Shown: one piece after another, positions 63,820-64,000 of the stretch
How the letters are laid out: each line of letters begins with the position of its first letter
Position numbering within the stretch: the first letter of the stretch is position 1
From: Flavobacterium faecale
GTDB taxonomy: Bacteria; Bacteroidota; Bacteroidia; Flavobacteriales; Flavobacteriaceae
Direction of reading: 5' to 3'
Assembly: GCF_003076455.1 (NCBI RefSeq)
Contig: NZ_CP020918.1
Location: 1,922,001-1,986,000 of the forward strand
Length of the DNA: 64,000 nt
Notes under the pieces: generated by a model
Seen by the model: the letters and a program-made list of their open reading frames with translations, nothing else
Database searches by the model: none
What the model was told of the DNA's origin: nothing
Made by a program: the position numbers and the translations under genes

Positions 63820-64000
63820 TTAGGCTGGAATTTCTTTGACTTTTTCACTTCTATCCCAGTTACGGTGTTGTTTTATTGCGTTGATAAAAGCATCTGGTTT
63901 TTCGTCAATCAATACTGCCGCATCATCTTTGAATTTTGCTAGATATGTTTTATCGATTAATGCATTGTCTTTTCCGTCCACGGCAATTGCTTTACAGTGT
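63820..64000 (-). CDS. katE: Large-subunit (HPII-type) catalase, C-terminal fragment
   Basis: The last 59 codons of a gene that starts beyond the window. The translated tail HCKAIAVDGKDNALIDKTYL ... AFINAIKQHRNWDRS ... EIPA matches the DJ-1-like C-terminal domain found only in clade 2 (large-subunit) catalases, which break down hydrogen peroxide in the cytosol. The heme domain is outside the window, so the call rests on this tail. Base 64000 is the last base of a cut codon. Confidence 0.75.
   Translation of the reverse strand, partial: HCKAIAVDGKDNALIDKTYLAKFKDDAAVLIDEKPDAFINAIKQHRNWDRSEKVKEIPA

Overview
The window is an AT-rich chromosomal segment of a Flavobacteriaceae member, most likely Flavobacterium or a close relative. 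The evidence is direct: two giant secreted proteins with type IX secretion (T9SS) sorting tails, an Oar-like TonB-dependent receptor, Bacteroidota-type promoters (TTTG-N19-TAnnTTTG, seen perfectly in front of the tRNA gene), DUF5683, head-GIN and WbqC family proteins, and almost no Shine-Dalgarno sequences. Most of it is ordinary housekeeping and envelope content with short spacings and many same-strand runs. Layout: 1-276 is the 3' end of a dipeptidyl-peptidase III-type gene. 473-6907 (minus) holds a glyceraldehyde-3-phosphate dehydrogenase, lipoyl synthase, a TonB-like energy transducer and a TonB-dependent receptor. 7133-7882 is a lipoprotein glycerophosphodiesterase. 7969-14803 (minus) holds a glycosyltransferase/sigma factor pair and an operon of rhodanese, DUF2461, glycosyltransferase, asnB and murB. 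15057-23861 holds a GH71/99-like lipoprotein, recF on the opposite strand, a TPR protein, ribH, mutL, two rhomboid proteases and an exo/endonuclease-phosphatase family protein. 23874-29939 (minus) is a GNAT gene followed by the run parA-parB-DUF5683-dapB-lepB-wbqC. 30141-32070 is the most unusual region: an intact tRNA-Pro(UGG) followed by eleven tandem, 5'-truncated tRNA-Pro copies and one small GIY-YIG nuclease gene. 32348-38683 holds trxB, a PadR/PspC/head-GIN envelope module and small proteins. 38759-49090 (minus) contains the two T9SS giants. 49855-56500 is a galactose locus: a GntR-type regulator divergent from galK-galT-galE and a sodium/sugar symporter. 56687-58346 is a divergent YhcH-family/LacI-family pair with a palindromic candidate operator between them. 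58347-64000 looks like a stress or envelope-maintenance region: YtxH, holin-like protein, OMP, DJ-1/PfpI protein, DUF748 protein and the C-terminal end of a large-subunit catalase. The main discovery candidate is the tRNA-Pro array. Every degenerate unit carries the tRNA from D-loop position 14 to the terminator, but the anticodon arm is replaced by a CCCGATTGAAAATCGGG hairpin, and five units also have a 19-bp insertion containing the palindrome TTCCGAATTCGGAA in the T-arm. The spacer in front of each unit matches the two ends of the GIY-YIG gene found in one unit. The array therefore reads as a tRNA-targeting GIY-YIG element plus internally deleted, tandemly amplified derivatives.
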